NCBI RefSeq assembly: GCF_036785885.1
Contig: NC_092323.1
Location: 21,646,501-21,710,500, forward strand
DNA: 64,000 nucleotides
Source of the DNA: Coffea arabica
Lineage: Eukaryota; Streptophyta; Magnoliopsida; Gentianales; Rubiaceae
Direction: 5' to 3'
Every line of letters begins with the position of its first letter. Within the stretch, counting starts at the first letter, position 1. Below, one piece after another: positions 24,265-35,766 of the stretch. The position numbers were made by a program, and so were the translations under genes. The notes under the pieces are model-generated. The model was not told the origin of the DNA. It made no database searches and saw only the letters and a list, made by a program, of their open reading frames with translations.

Positions 24265-25182
24265 ATAAAATAAACTTTTAATTGTAATTCTCTTGTCAAA
24301 AGGAAAAAAACTTGATTACATCCTTTTAGACTACTAGTGGAGGCCGGACAAAAAGTATGACAATTAGATAGCATGAAAGCCATCATCAAGGCTGAATTGC
24401 TAAAATCATCTTTGCAACAAGAGCTTGCTTAGTAAACTAACAATTATTTACCAGAAAATAATGAAAAAAAAAACCGTGACTAAATACAAGATATTATTCC
24501 AACATTTATTTTTCTAGCTGAAAACGTAAAAATTGAAGAAATAAAACACACCTTAAAAAAAAATATTGCCCCATCATCTTAAATATTTGAGAGAATTTAA
24601 GATGTGGAAACTGGAAGAATCAATATTCAAAAATGGTGTGCAACTTTTCAACCAACATTAAAATTATCAAAGTGTCCAGGTCGAAAGATCATTCAACTTC
24701 TACCAAAATGAATTCCTTCCCCTTTCGTTTGTTGAAAAAAAAAAAAAAAAAAGAATTCCTTCCCCTTTTCCCTTTGTCACCACCCATTACCTACCGCCCC
24801 ACCAACTTTTCCATAAACGATCCATCTTACATTTCTATTTTTTTTGGAGTTTTTATAGAAAAATATAATATAACAATTTGATATGTGTGACATCAAAAAA
24901 TGATTGAAAAATGTATTCATAGAAAATATAAAAACTTTTTTACAAACCAAACATGATATGACCCGTGTTTGACTCACTACGCATCCTATAACACGACAAG
25001 TCCCAAGGATCTAGAATTTGGTATCAAAGTTTGGAGGCTGGATTCTAGACGATCAAGGACAGCTCGAAACCATATTAGAAAGGTAGAGTGACGTCACAAT
25101 TTAGTGTGCTTCTAGATTGAAAAATTAATTAAAAACTTAAGAATCTTCTCAAGTATTCAAATTTAGAACTTGTGGACAAGAG

Positions 25183-25683
25183 TAGGGGTGTGCATAGAAT
25201 TCGAAATCGATAATTCGGAATTTTTCGAAATTTTGGTATCTGATAATTCGACCGAATTCGATTTCGAATTCACCAATTCCAATTCCAATTCGTATTCGGT
25301 AAATTCCGATTTCACCGAATTCAGAAAAATTTATATATTATTATATAATATAAAATTTATTATATAATATTATATTATATAATATAAATTTTATATAATA
25401 TTATATAGTATAAATTTTATATTACATGTATAAAAAATATATTTATATATTAAAAACGAATTTGAAATCGAAATCGGAATTCGAATTCTGATTTCGAATT
25501 GTGAATTCGAAATCGGAAATTCCGATTTGAAAAACTCCATTACCGAATTCGAACCAAATTCGAAATATATGAATTTGGAAAACCCGAATTCGATTCCGAT
25601 TTCCGATTTACCGATTTTGAAAATTCCGAATTCAATTGGAATTCGGTCGGTAAATCGAAATTTTTCGATTTTGCACACCCCTA
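25183..25683. mobile_element. hAT-type MITE with perfect 8-bp target duplication
   Basis: A 501-bp foldback element. It starts TAGGGGTGTGCA and ends TGCACACCCCTA, a perfect 12-bp terminal inverted repeat, and is flanked on both sides by GACAAGAG (25,175-25,182 and 25,684-25,691). An 8-bp duplication is the hAT signature. The interior is made of many inverted AATTCGAAAT-like units around an AT-rich centre. No transposase is encoded. Confidence 0.93.
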
Positions 25684-26034
25684 GACAAGAGATTCGCGAA
25701 ACACAAAGTATTTGCTGCAATTTTCTTAATTCATCATGCCATCTTAAAAAAAATGTTTGAACTAGGCTTATTTATAGCCTTTACAAAGACTCAAAAATCT
25801 AACAAAACTAGTACTTACTTAACTAACCCTAACTCGGCTAGAACTAAAAAACTAAATCAACTTAACTAATGAAAACTAACTCAAAATTGGCTCACTATGG
25901 TTAACATGACCTAGCCGTTTAGTTAACCAAACTAATGAATCAAGTTAACCCCAAATTAATACTATTCAGTAGACTAATATTGATAATCAACATTGAAATA
26001 AACGGCTGGAACAAAAGACAACAATTATAACTAA

Positions 26035-26960
26035 TATCAATAACTAAAACTAAAGGCTAAACTAAGGAAGGGACTGATTTGATGAACTTCCACATTCTCT
26101 TCAACGAATCCTCTCGTATGATTTGAATATGAATCATTGGATCCTATGTTCTCATCAAAACAAGTCCCAAGAACTAAATCAGGGAGAAAGTCACTCAATA
26201 CTTATTATCTCTCACCTAATTGACAATTATCTATTGCCCAAGTTTGATATCACATCCCTACCGTCCATTGCTGGAATAATTGGTGATATACTAGAAGCAT
26301 TTACAGGGGAATTTCAGAGGTCAATAATTGTTGTACAAAGTTATCCAATTTTTGAACTTGCCTAAATGGAAACTTTCGTTCTAGTCGAAATAAATACTGC
26401 TTTCCAGACAAACAAAGGAAATTCTGTTTTTCTTATCTAGGACTTTGTTCTCATTCAAATATCATTAGTGGTAATCTTTTAATTGGTGTGATTGATTTTC
26501 ATAAGCAAGTTCCAGTTCTTGTTCAGATTATACTAAATTTTTTTCATGAATTTTTGTTAAGGGTTGAAGTTTGTTGAGGATGTGCAAATTCTGACCGGCA
26601 GGGAAGCATATTCCAATATCACCTAAATCGAATAATTTGTTCATACATATAAGCAACTTACATAAGCGTAATTTTGTGAACATTAATGTGCACTCTGGTG
26701 AATATAAAGGTGCACAAGTGTCCGAAATTAAATACTAATCACTTAATTGTTAACAATTACCTAAGTTGTGTACGTAAAGTATTGGTTTGGTATTAAGAAA
26801 ATATTTGTTCAATCTTGAATTCAACATTAGCAAGTACCATAAGCTAGAATAATCAACTAACAATTAGTATGAACTTAAATTGATTCAGTAATGTAACAAA
26901 AAAAAAAAAGAATACTCCAATTTGAATGTAAAATACAAATTTTGTAAACTAAAAATGCTT
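26035..26960. repeat. Distal block of duplication copy B
   Basis: Matches 14,600-15,690 almost base for base, except that the MITE of copy A is missing (flanks joined near 26,392). No credible gene. Confidence 0.8.
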
Positions 26961-27190
26961 CTTTGATCTCAAATCCACTATGACTAGCATAATAAATTTA
27001 AAAAATCAGTTAGTGATTATTATGAGCTTCATTTCTTGCAAATTTATTATTCAAAAAATGTATAATTAGAAGGTAATTTAAGCCATCCACTTGAATTTTA
27101 TTTGATCATAAATTTAACATAATTAACAACTGTAAGAAAAGTACTTGTATAAAAAGTACCTTAACTTGTATGTGAAATATCTCATTTTGT

Positions 27191-27877
27191 ATGAAAAAGT
27201 ATTTATTTGGCCTCAAATTGAAGTCAAGTTATTCAATTTTTGAAGTGGTAAGGTTGGCACAAGGTATCTTCCTATCTCAACGAAAGTTTGTACTTGATCT
27301 CTTGGTAAAATTTGAATTCTTGGATTGTAAACCTGCTAACACACCGATTGTCCAAAACCACAGATTTGGGAAAAGTCTAAATCCGAAGCCAGCTAATAGA
27401 AAAAGCTATCAAAGATTAGTTAGTAAGGTGATCTATTTGTTTCATGCTCATCCTAACATAGCATATGCTGTTAGTGCTATCAGTCGGTTCATGCATTCTC
27501 CGAGTAATCGGCATATGAAAGCTATGATGTGGATCTTTCGATATTTGAAGGGTTCAACTGAGAAAGGTCTTTTATCTTCCAAGAATAATCATCTCAACAT
27601 TGATGGTTACATTGATGCCAATTGGACGAGAGACCTCACAAATCGAAGATCGATTTTAGGCTACTTCACTTTTGTCGGTTGTAATTTAATTATTTGGAGG
27701 AATAAGAAACAAAAAGTGGTTGCATTGTCCAGTGTAGAGACAAAGTTTAGAGGAATGCCTAAGGGTGTATGTGAAGTTCTATGGCTTAAGAAACTAATAA
27801 CAGATATCGACTTTACTCCAAAATCAGAAATGAATTTGTTTTGTGATAATAGAGTAGTGGTTGATATCAGTATCTAG
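27191..27877 (+). pseudogene. Copia pol fragment: end of reverse transcriptase and RNase H
   Basis: 228 aa with copia hallmarks: LAQGIFLSQRKFVLDLL, the TP motif region (PANTPI), YQRLVSKVIYL, HPNIAYAVSAISRFM, IFRYLKGSTEKGL and the RNase H segment with DANWTRD, RRSILGYFTFVG and LFCDN. It ends early at 27,877; the family sequence continues in other frames (KHIEVDQYFI near 27,897-27,925). The retained part lacks the YVDD active site, so it is inactive. Confidence 0.88.
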
Positions 27878-27964
27878 TTCAACATGATCGTACCAAGCAC
27901 ATTGAGGTGGATCAATACTTTATCAAACAAAATCTTGAAGATAAAGTGATACGATTCCCATTCG

Positions 27965-28353
27965 CAACAGATCTTTTGTTCCATTTGTTGTATCATTCTC
28001 TATTTCACTTTTCATTTATTGCTATTTCTCATTCATAAACATCATGTTTTATTTCTATTTTATTTTTTTGAGATTCAATAACTATTAACTAAGTGAAAAA
28101 TAAATACAACAACCTCAAAAAGCAATATATAATAGAAACTTAAAAAATACAGCAAAAAATTCATAAAAGATCTCATTTTTTTATGCATTTTGAATTTTTG
28201 AGTTTGTTAAATTTTGTGTATTACTTAGTTAATAGATATTTGATCTTAAAGAAACAAAAAAGAAATAAAACATAATATTTATGAAGGAGAAATATAAATA
28301 TAATAAAAAATGGAACAAATAGTAGCACAAGAAGTGGAACAGAAGATCCGTTT
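27965..28353. mobile_element. MITE nested in the copia element
   Basis: Imperfect terminal inverted repeats of about 27 bp: the left end reads CAACAGATCTTTTGTTCC and the reverse complement of the right end reads AAACGGATCTTCTGTTCC. Flanking copia sequence is duplicated imperfectly (CGATTCCCATTCG at 27,952-27,964 and CGATCCCCATTTG at 28,354-28,366). A 9-bp or longer duplication would fit a Mutator-like element; this is tentative. Confidence 0.6.
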
Positions 28354-28483
28354 CGATCCCCATTTGTGAAGTCTGAAGATCAATTATACAATGTACTCAC
28401 GAAGGCTATGCCAACTAGAAACATCTACAACTCACTTGGTAAGTTGTGCTTGTATGATATCTATGCACCAATTTGAGGGGGAA

Positions 28484-28718
28484 TGTTGGAATAAATTGTT
28501 TGTTGTTGGCTGTTAGGTGATGGTTGGTGGTTGTAAATATCTTCTTAGTTTTGCTATAGATCAATTAGAGATTTAATTAAGATAACTAACATTTTATAAA
28601 ATTGTCTAGATTCACTGTATCTTACCCTATTGTAAGCCTACATATAGGCTTCATACCATTGTGACATTTGTGATTGAAAAAGAGAAAACATTTTCCCCAA
28701 AACTCTTTCTTCTTAACA
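28484..28718 (+). repeat. Copia 3' LTR
   Basis: Begins TGTTGG directly after the purine tract and ends near TTAACA. Length about 235 bp, short as usual for copia. The right edge is set where receptor-like-protein similarity begins on the minus strand. No partner LTR is present. Confidence 0.6.
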
Positions 28719-30545
28719 ACCTAGTGAACTTAGAATTTGACCACATAGACTATTATTTGGCAAGTTTAGTACCCACAAGTTGCTTAAGTTTCCTAAACAC
28801 AAAGGAACTCTTTCTGATAGAAAATTGTTGGACAGATCGAGATATTCTAAATATTTTAACTTGCACAATTCTTCCAGAATATTACCTGTGAAATTATTAT
28901 CATTGAGTATGAGTTGATCAGTAGATGCTACAATTTGATCAACACCAGGCATTGGAATATGTCCACTGCCCAGTAAGAAAATTTTTTGAAAGATCTAAAG
29001 CGTAAATATAAAATGGAAATGACTTGAGACATCCATCCAATTTGCTGGACTTTTGAACTATGCTTTTAGTATAACCTTCATGACTCTTCTTCATTTGTTT
29101 GAACTCTCCAGGGGTTACCAATTAGGTGGTTGTTGGAGAGATCTACAATTCTAAGGAGGTGTTTGGTAAATGGTTCTCAACCCCTGCTATGGGTTTCAAA
29201 GTCACTTATACCCATATATGATGTTTGTTCGGGGCCAATAGGAATAAATCAATGGGAATGGTAGGCCTCTTTTATGGGTTTTCTGATTAACCACCTGTCA
29301 CTAGGAAATCATCTTAATTATCCATCTTATTCTCCTTAAATACCCACCTTATTCTCCTTAAATTTAAAAATAAGAAAACAAAATGCCACAATTTCTGTTG
29401 GTTTCAGCACATGGAAAAAAAGAAAAGAAAAAAGAAATAATAAAAAAGAAAAATAATAAAATTGTAAAACCCACTCCACATTAACAAATATATTACAGAT
29501 TTTTATCAAAATCCATTATCATTGACTGCCCTATGATACCAATAGTAATAGTGATTGTGGAATTCGAACCAAACAGCTCCTAATATCATAACAAATCACT
29601 CAATACCAGCTGGGTTTGATGTCCGAAATGCTCGCATTTTGCATGACTAATACTTCAACCTCATTTTGCTTCAAAAAAAAAAAAACACTTCAACCTCCTT
29701 TTGCGTCCGAAGCCAAGCTGGAAATAGCAAGCCTACTCTGATGGATGACATCCAGAATATATTGCAGTTGAAATGGAGGAACCCACCAGAAGCTCACATT
29801 CAGAGCAAGAAAGTTTCCAGATAGCTCCAATAACTTTAGCTCTCCGAGTTTTGCAAAATGGTCTCCAGATAATACACCGGTTAGTGACTTGTCAGCAATG
29901 TCCAATGCTTGTATCTCCATTAGCTACCAAAGATTTGTCGGTAATACCCGGTATGGAATCATGTAACTTATCCGAATACAGTGCCAGCCTAGTTAGTTTT
30001 GGAAACTTACCAATTTCACTTGGTATTGACTCTTGCAAGTCATTAGAACTTAGATCAAAATAGGTAAGACTACTAATGTTGCAAAGTGATTTCAGCGTTA
30101 AAACATCAAAGTGGTTTTCCTCCAAATCGAGATGAACTAGAGAGGTCATTTGCTCAAATAGGCCATGAATTGGATCAGAAAAATTATTAGCGCTAAGACA
30201 AAGATCATGGAAGCCAGTAACATTATGGAGCCAAGAAGGGACCATGAGTTGCTGGATTATGTCCATTGAGGTCAAATAAAATTAACTGGCGAAAGATAAG
30301 GATTGATGAAAAGTAGACCACTGTACAAGTCTGGTGTTATTAGTGAAAGAAACAAGTTAATTGCCCATAATCCAATTTGAGCGGCCTTACGGTTCACCAA
30401 GGACAAGATTGGGACTTCTAGGCAAAAAAGCCTAGCAGTCCACTCTAGATCCTTAGTCTTCAACCAATTCCATGTTGAGAAGGAAATTTCAGTTGCAACT
30501 CCAAGATCAAAATACTGTAAATGTGAGAGAATTCATAAATGGCGG
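28719..30545 (-). pseudogene. LRR receptor-like protein (RLP) relic, central and C-terminal LRR part
   Basis: Reading minus, typical extracellular plant LRRs (LxxLxxLxLxxNxLxGxIP) appear in several frames: FDLGVATE near 30,500, LHNVTGFHDLCLSANNFSDPI and LDLEENHF at 30,250-30,130, YFDLSSNDLQESIP and IGKFPKLTRLAL at 30,070-29,990, LELSGNFLALNVSFWW near 29,800, and LDLSNNFLSERVPLCLGNLSNLWVLNL at about 28,840-28,750. Receptor-like proteins of this type sit in the plasma membrane and sense extracellular elicitors. The gene is destroyed: frameshifts and stops, a Tourist MITE at 29,155-29,580, a gypsy element splitting it at 30,545 and a copia LTR abutting its 3' side. No transmembrane segment is found. 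Confidence 0.85.
29155..29580. mobile_element. Tourist-like (PIF/Harbinger) MITE
   Basis: A 426-bp element with ends GGAGGTGTTTGGT and ACCAAACAGCTCC, flanked by TAA on both sides (29,152-29,154 and 29,581-29,583). A 3-bp TAA/TTA duplication and GG...TGTTTGG termini fit PIF/Harbinger. It interrupts the LRR relic. Confidence 0.82.
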
Positions 30546-31122
30546 TGAGGATGCTCACCTCGGCCACCCCGTGTGCCCGAGGTGAACCTACCTCGTTCTT
30601 CATCAGAGTTCACCCGAGTCTTGGGCATATCGTCTGATTTCGGTCGGATCCCTAGTCTACCGTGCAGGTGACCTCGGCACCTCTACCTCAGCTGCACGCT
30701 GATGATGTCAAGCCACCTGACATCAACTGGGACCAGTGTTTTATCTGAAAAGCACTGGAGGCACTTAATGGCCCCTGCACCATGCTCTCCGTCATCATAC
30801 CCAGAAGGCTACAGTGTCAGAGTCAGGCCGCCTGACAGGGAGCAGAGCCGTAATGGCAGGGCATGGGTCCCACCGGCGTAAGACCTCCGTCCTGCCCTCC
30901 ACTCTCATTCTATAAATACCCCTCATGTACTCCTAACAAGTAAGCGTACTGTTCATTTGACAATATTATTGCTTTTCTCTCGTTCTCATACTAACTTGAT
31001 CGTCGGAGTGATCCCAGGGGAGAAGCCCCGCCACTCACTTCGGACACGAGGATATACCTCACTTCATCTCAGAGGAGCCTGATTCTGGTCGGTTCAACTA
31101 CCCGCCAAAAATCACCTCTTCA
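30546..31122 (+). repeat. Gypsy (Tat-type) 5' LTR
   Basis: 577 bp, TG...CA ends. A TATAAATA box at 30,911-30,918 is the likely promoter of the element's genomic RNA. Confidence 0.95.
30911..30918 (+). promoter_or_regulatory. TATA box in the 5' LTR
   Basis: TATAAATA in the middle of the LTR, conserved in the 3' LTR at 39,988-39,995. Confidence 0.75.
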
Positions 31123-31124
31123 AT

Positions 31125-31141
31125 TGGCGCCGTCTGTGGGA
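31125..31141 (+). other. Primer binding site of the Tat-type element
   Basis: TGGCGCCGTCTGTGGGA starts two bases after the 5' LTR. The first nine bases are complementary to the CCA end of plant tRNA-Asp; the rest diverges from that tRNA, so the exact primer is uncertain. Confidence 0.65.
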
Positions 31142-31161
31142 ACGAGACTACTATTACTAAA

Positions 31162-32511
31162 ATGAGATCCACGCGCTCTAGAAGCGGAAGATTTCTCTCA
31201 ACAGGGGCTGGGCAGACCTCGGGAGCCCAGCAAGACCGCATCTCTGAAGAACAAGGGTCCCAAAGGACCCAGTCCAACAACGAGGACGCCATCGCCAAGA
31301 TGGCCGAGTTCGTATCAGACAACCCCAACATTTTTGAGGAGCTAGGAAGATACCTCAAAAGACAGGGGAAAGAAAAAGCCGAATCTTCCAAGAGGAGACC
31401 GACGAAGTCTCCTGAAGTGCCCTCAGGTGAGGACTCCGATGAGGGGCGTCTCTCTCGGAGTACCTCTAGGCGCGCCTCCTCCAAGGCGACCTCTAAAATT
31501 GCCTCCATCTCCAGGGCGTTTTCCCGGGGACTGCTAGGGAAAAAAGCCAAGGACCCGCCCCGGCGCCCCGGAGGCTTAGCTTCTAACTATATGCGGGCCC
31601 CGCCCTTCACAGATGACATCAACGGGGAGATGGTGCCCCCAAACTTTAAGCTTCCAAACTTGCACACCTATGACGGCCGAGGTGACCCCGAGGATCACCT
31701 CCGCGCCTTCATCTCCGCATTCCGACTCTAATGCGTCCCCGACGCCGTGATCTGTCGGGCTTTCCCCATCTTCCTACACGGGACTGCCCGGAAGTGGTTC
31801 TGGAGTTTGGAACCAAGGAGCATTTCCTCCCTGGATGAGCTAATAGACCGATTCATCCACCGCTTTGTGTCGTCTCGACCAATCACAAAGACTTCTGCTT
31901 ACCTCTTGAACCTGCAACAGGGTCAAGGCGAGTCACTTCGCTCGTATGTTCAAAGGTTCAACGAGAAGAATGTGCAGATACCTGATCAGAATGAGCAGGT
32001 AACTATCGCTGCCTTCACCAACGGGTTAGTGGCAGGGATCTTCAACACTGAAATCCATCGACAGTACCCCCATACACTTCGGGAGCTCTGGGAAAGAGTG
32101 GACCAGGGAATCCGAAGTGAAGATGTAAATCGCATGAAGCGAGAAGCCCAAGCATCTCGTACGGGGCAAGATCCCCGGAGGAGGAAAGACACCGGCCGAG
32201 GTGAATCAGGCCCAAGTGGCACTTCAAACCAACCCCGAGACCGCCGGAGTGTCTTCGACCGGATCGTGAAAGGCAGATCGTCCACCTCGGACGCCAAGCT
32301 GACACCCCTCAATTCCAGCCGATCCCATGTTTTGGCTGTGATGAGGCAGAATCACCTCGGCCGAACTCCTCCTGAGATCCCAGGAAGAAGGGATAAGAGG
32401 AATTCCAACCTCTACTGTGCCTACCACCGAGATGTGGGGCACGAGACCGAAGACTGCAACGACTTGAAGCGAGAAATTGAAAATCTGATCCGCCAGGGAT
32501 ACTTGAAATAG
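31162..32511 (+). pseudogene. gag of the Tat-type gypsy element
   Basis: Capsid-like polyprotein part. The start is the first ATG after the primer site. Conserved retrotransposon gag features include PPNFKLPNLHTYDGRGDPEDHL, then after a TAA at 31,729-31,731 ICRAFPIFLHGTARKWFWSL, DRFIHRFVSS and QGQGESLRSYVQRFN. A zinc-knuckle-like C-x2-H...HETEDC segment lies near 32,420-32,460 (CAYHRDVGHETEDC). A second stop, TAG at 32,509-32,511, stands where a CAG is expected. The frame continues into protease without any shift. Confidence 0.88.
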
Positions 32512-33396
32512 TTTGTCCGCAAGGATGGAACCTTCAACCGAAACGCCTCCCACCGGGAGAGCCGAGGTCCTCGCCGAGAAGACAGGCGGGACACTAAGCT
32601 TCAATGCCGAAGTCCCGAGGACCGAAAGGGGGATCAGAGGCCCCCACGCGACGGATCGCCAGGCTATGGCCCGAACATTGCCGGGGTGATCAACACCATC
32701 TCAGGTGGCCCCACTGGAGGAGACAGTCAAAACTCCCGAAAAAGGACTTACCGCCAAGCCGATATGGAGGTGGCCGAATCGAGCTCCAGGTTATCCGAGG
32801 TGATTACCTATGGACCCCATGACCCTGTCCCTGCAGCCTCCAGCAATCACGAGACCCTCGTGATTGAAGTCCTTACCAATAATTACATAGTCAAAAAGGT
32901 CTATGTTGATCTCGGAAGCTCGGTAGACGTCTTGTACTACCGAACTTTCGAGAGTTTGAAGCTGACTCGGGACCAACTCACTCCGGTCAGAACTCCCCTT
33001 GTCGGTTTCGGGGGACACGTCGTCCACCCGGAGGGCATGGTGACCCTGATGGTAACTATCGGACGTCATGCACGCTGCCGAACTGTGCCTGTCAGTTTTG
33101 CGGTGGTCAAAGCAGACTCCCCCTATAACATGCTGATAGGCCGGCCCACGCTCAACGCCTTGAGAGCCGTATACTCCACCTACTACCTGAGCTTTAAATT
33201 TCCAACACCTGCGGGGGTGGCCGAGGTGAGCAGCGACGTGGGCGCCGTCCGGGAATGCTACCTCGCCACCATTCAAGCAGCAGTCACACCCCGGCCCTCA
33301 CCGAGGTCAGAAGAAAAGAGGCCAGCGGTCATCTCCATAGACTGCATCGACCCTCAGAAGGCAGGAGAACCCAACAGGCTTGAGCCCGGGGATTAG
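32512..33396 (+). pseudogene. Retropepsin-like protease region, Tat-type element
   Basis: Same frame as gag. It has the aspartic protease segment VYVDLGSSVDVLYY near residue 70 of the part starting at 32,686, then LVGFGG and NMLIGRPTLNALRA. The usual DTG/DSG is DLG here, a variant seen in plant gypsy elements. The region ends at a TAG (33,394-33,396), probably a mutated CAG. Confidence 0.85.
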
Positions 33397-35766
33397 GTGG
33401 AACTGGTGGTCTTGGATGAAGCGAAACCTGACCAAGTGGTCCAAGTAGGGGCCGAACTCCCCTCACCCCTGAAAGAAGAAATGATCTCCCTGATCAAGGA
33501 CCACCGAGACGTCTTCGCGTGGTCCGCAGATGAAGTGGTCGGAGTGCCACCCGAACTCATGACTCACCAACTGAACGTTAGCCCATAGGCCCGACCTGTG
33601 CGGCAGAAAAGAGGGCACTTCAGCCCCGAACGTAGCAAGGCCATATCGGATGAGGTCGACAAGCTCTTGCCGGCCAAGATAATCCACGAGGTCCAATATC
33701 CCACCTGGTTGTCCAATCCAGTCATGGTCAAAAAGGACACCGGTGGATGGAGAATGTGTGTAGATTTCACCGACCTCAACAAGGCCTGCCCCAAATATTG
33801 CTATCCTCTGCCGAGGATAGACACCCTCGTCGACTCGGCGATGGGGTATGAAGTCCTCTACTTCCTAGATGCATTCAAAGGGTATCATCAAATAGGAATG
33901 AGTGAGGAGAACCAAGAGAAAACGGCGTTCTACACCGACCGAGGTACTTATTGTTACACTACCATGCCCTTCGGGCTAAAGAACGCCGGGGCAACCTACC
34001 AAAGGCTGATCAACCGACTCTTCAAGAATCAGATCGGCCGCAATGTGGAGGCCTATGTGGATGACATCCTCATCAAAAGTCTCGCCACTTCATCCTTTCT
34101 GTCAGACGTGAGGGAAGTCTTTGGTGTCCTGCGAGACTCGAGGATGAAGCTGAATCCCAAGAAGTGCGTCTTCGGTGTCACCTCGGGAAAATTCTTGGGG
34201 TATCTGGTTTCCCGCCGGGGAATCGAGGCCAACCCCGACAAGGTCAAGGCCATTCAGGACATGTCCCCACCTCGGAACATCCGAGAAGTCCAACGGCTGA
34301 ATGGACGCCTGGCCGCGCTGAATCGATTACTGTCCCAATCAGCTGAGAAAGCTCTGCCCTTCTTTAAGGTGTTCAAGAAGGCTGATCAGTTTGCCTGGAC
34401 GGAAGAGTGCCAGGCCGCTTTCGACAAGCTGAAGCAATACCTCCATCACCTACCCACTCTCGCTTCATCTCGGCCCGAGGAGAAACTCTACCTCTACCTT
34501 TCAGCAGCCGACGAGGCTGTCAGTGCTGTTCTTATCCGGGATGAGGGCACCCAAGTGCCAGTCTACTACGTCAGCCGAGCTCTCCGCGGACCGGAGACTC
34601 GATACACTCAGGTGGAAAAACTGGTGCTGGGGCTAGTCCACGCCGCTCGGCGATTGAAGCCCTACTTCCTTGCTCATCCCATCTCCGTCAGGACCGACCG
34701 GCCCATTCGGCAAATATTGGTGCGACCCGAGGCTTCCGGTCGCCTTATCAAGTGGGCTGTCGAGTTGGGAGAATATGACCTGTCGTATGAGCCGCGCACC
34801 GCCATAAAAGCTCAAGCCTTAGCCGACTTCTTGGCTGAGCTGACCTTCACGGAAGGTCCAGAGTCCACCTCCGCCAGTGCCGAGGTATCCACCCCTTCCC
34901 CGTGGACGCTGTACGTAGACGGGTCCTCTAATGGGGATGGCAGCGGAGCTGGACTGTTCCTGGAAGGACCTCAGGGAGAAGTGTGCTCTTACGCCCTCCA
35001 CTTTGGCTTCCCAGCCACCAATAATGAAGTCGAGTACGAGGCCTTAATTGCTGGACTCCAGCTGGCCCGCAGGCTCGGCGCCCAGCAAATCCACGTCCGT
35101 AGTGACTCCCAACTCGTTGTACGCCAAGTTCTTGGTGAATACGAGGCCAAGGATGAGACCATGCAACGGTACCTCTCCAAAGTTCACCAACTCACTGCGT
35201 ACTTCAAGTCTTTCGAAATCCAAAGAATACCCCGGTCCCAGAATAAGCGAGCCGACGCCTTATCCTGGCTGGCTTCCACATCATTCTCTGACCTCAACAA
35301 AACAGTCTTAGTGGAAGTCCTGAGTGAACCAGGATACGTGGAAGAGGTAGCCTGCCCCGTGCACTCTGAAGAAACCTGGATGACCTCGTTCATCCTTTTC
35401 TTGGGTCAGGGAGCCCTCCCCGAAGACCGAGCCGAGGCGAGGAAAATACAACGCAAGGCGGCTCGGTACGCTCTCCGCGATGGAGAGCTGTACAAACGCT
35501 CCTACCTCGGCCCATGGCTGAGGTGTGTCACTCCCGAAACAGGACGCCACGTCCTCCACGAGATCCACGAAGGCTTGTGTGGAGCTCACGTCGGCCACAG
35601 AATGCTAGCCAAGAAGGCTTTGCTTCTTGGATATTTCTGGCCCTCAGTTCGGCAAGACGCCCAGGACCTCGTTCTCGGCTGCCTTTCCTGCCAAGTCCAC
35701 GCACCAGAGCATCACCAGCCCGCAAACTTCATGGTTCCCATCACTTTACCCTGGCCGTTTGAGTAA
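33397..35766 (+). pseudogene. Reverse transcriptase, RNase H and start of integrase, Tat-type element
   Basis: Copies the element RNA to DNA. A TAG at 33,586-33,588 (PQARPVRQK context, so originally CAG) separates a short linker from a 722-aa stretch. That stretch has the RT blocks GGWRMCVDFTDLNKACPK, LDAFKGYHQI, MPFGLKNAGATYQRL and YVDDILIKS (YVDD at about residues 153-156), then a gypsy RNase H with DEAVSAVLI, the second (aRH-type) RNase H with LYVDGSSNGDGSGAG near residue 438 and NNEVEYEALIAGL, and the integrase zinc finger HVGH...CLSCQ near 660-695. Two RNase H domains are a Tat hallmark. It stops at TAA 35,764-35,766. Confidence 0.92.

Larger units (their letters stand above)
16410..26960. 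repeat. Segmental duplication, copy B
   Basis: Same order and orientation as copy A. Copy B has its own insertions: a GC-rich-ended element at 16,500-17,270, a MITE cluster at 22,520-22,808, and two blocks (23,745-24,262 and 24,640-26,035) absent from copy A. Part of the first block recurs at 42,790-42,960, which shows it is older than the duplication and was lost from copy A. Confidence 0.85.
27180..28718 (+). mobile_element. 3' part of a Ty1/copia retrotransposon
   Basis: Truncated copia element. It retains the end of the reverse transcriptase, the RNase H domain, the downstream tail of pol (THIEVD-like and EDQL...LTKAM blocks), a purine tract GAGGGGGAA at 28,475-28,483 and one LTR (28,484-28,718). 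The 5' two thirds and the 5' LTR are gone. A MITE interrupts it at 27,965-28,353. The LTR end abuts LRR receptor-like-protein sequence on the other strand. Confidence 0.85.

Noticed and set aside
25170..25760. ORFs inside the hAT MITE
   Set aside because: They read the AATTCGAAAT-like repeat units on either strand; no protein similarity.
33586..33588. Programmed stop-codon readthrough in gag-pol
   Set aside because: There are several stops at unrelated places and most look like simple C-to-T changes, so decay explains them better than recoding.
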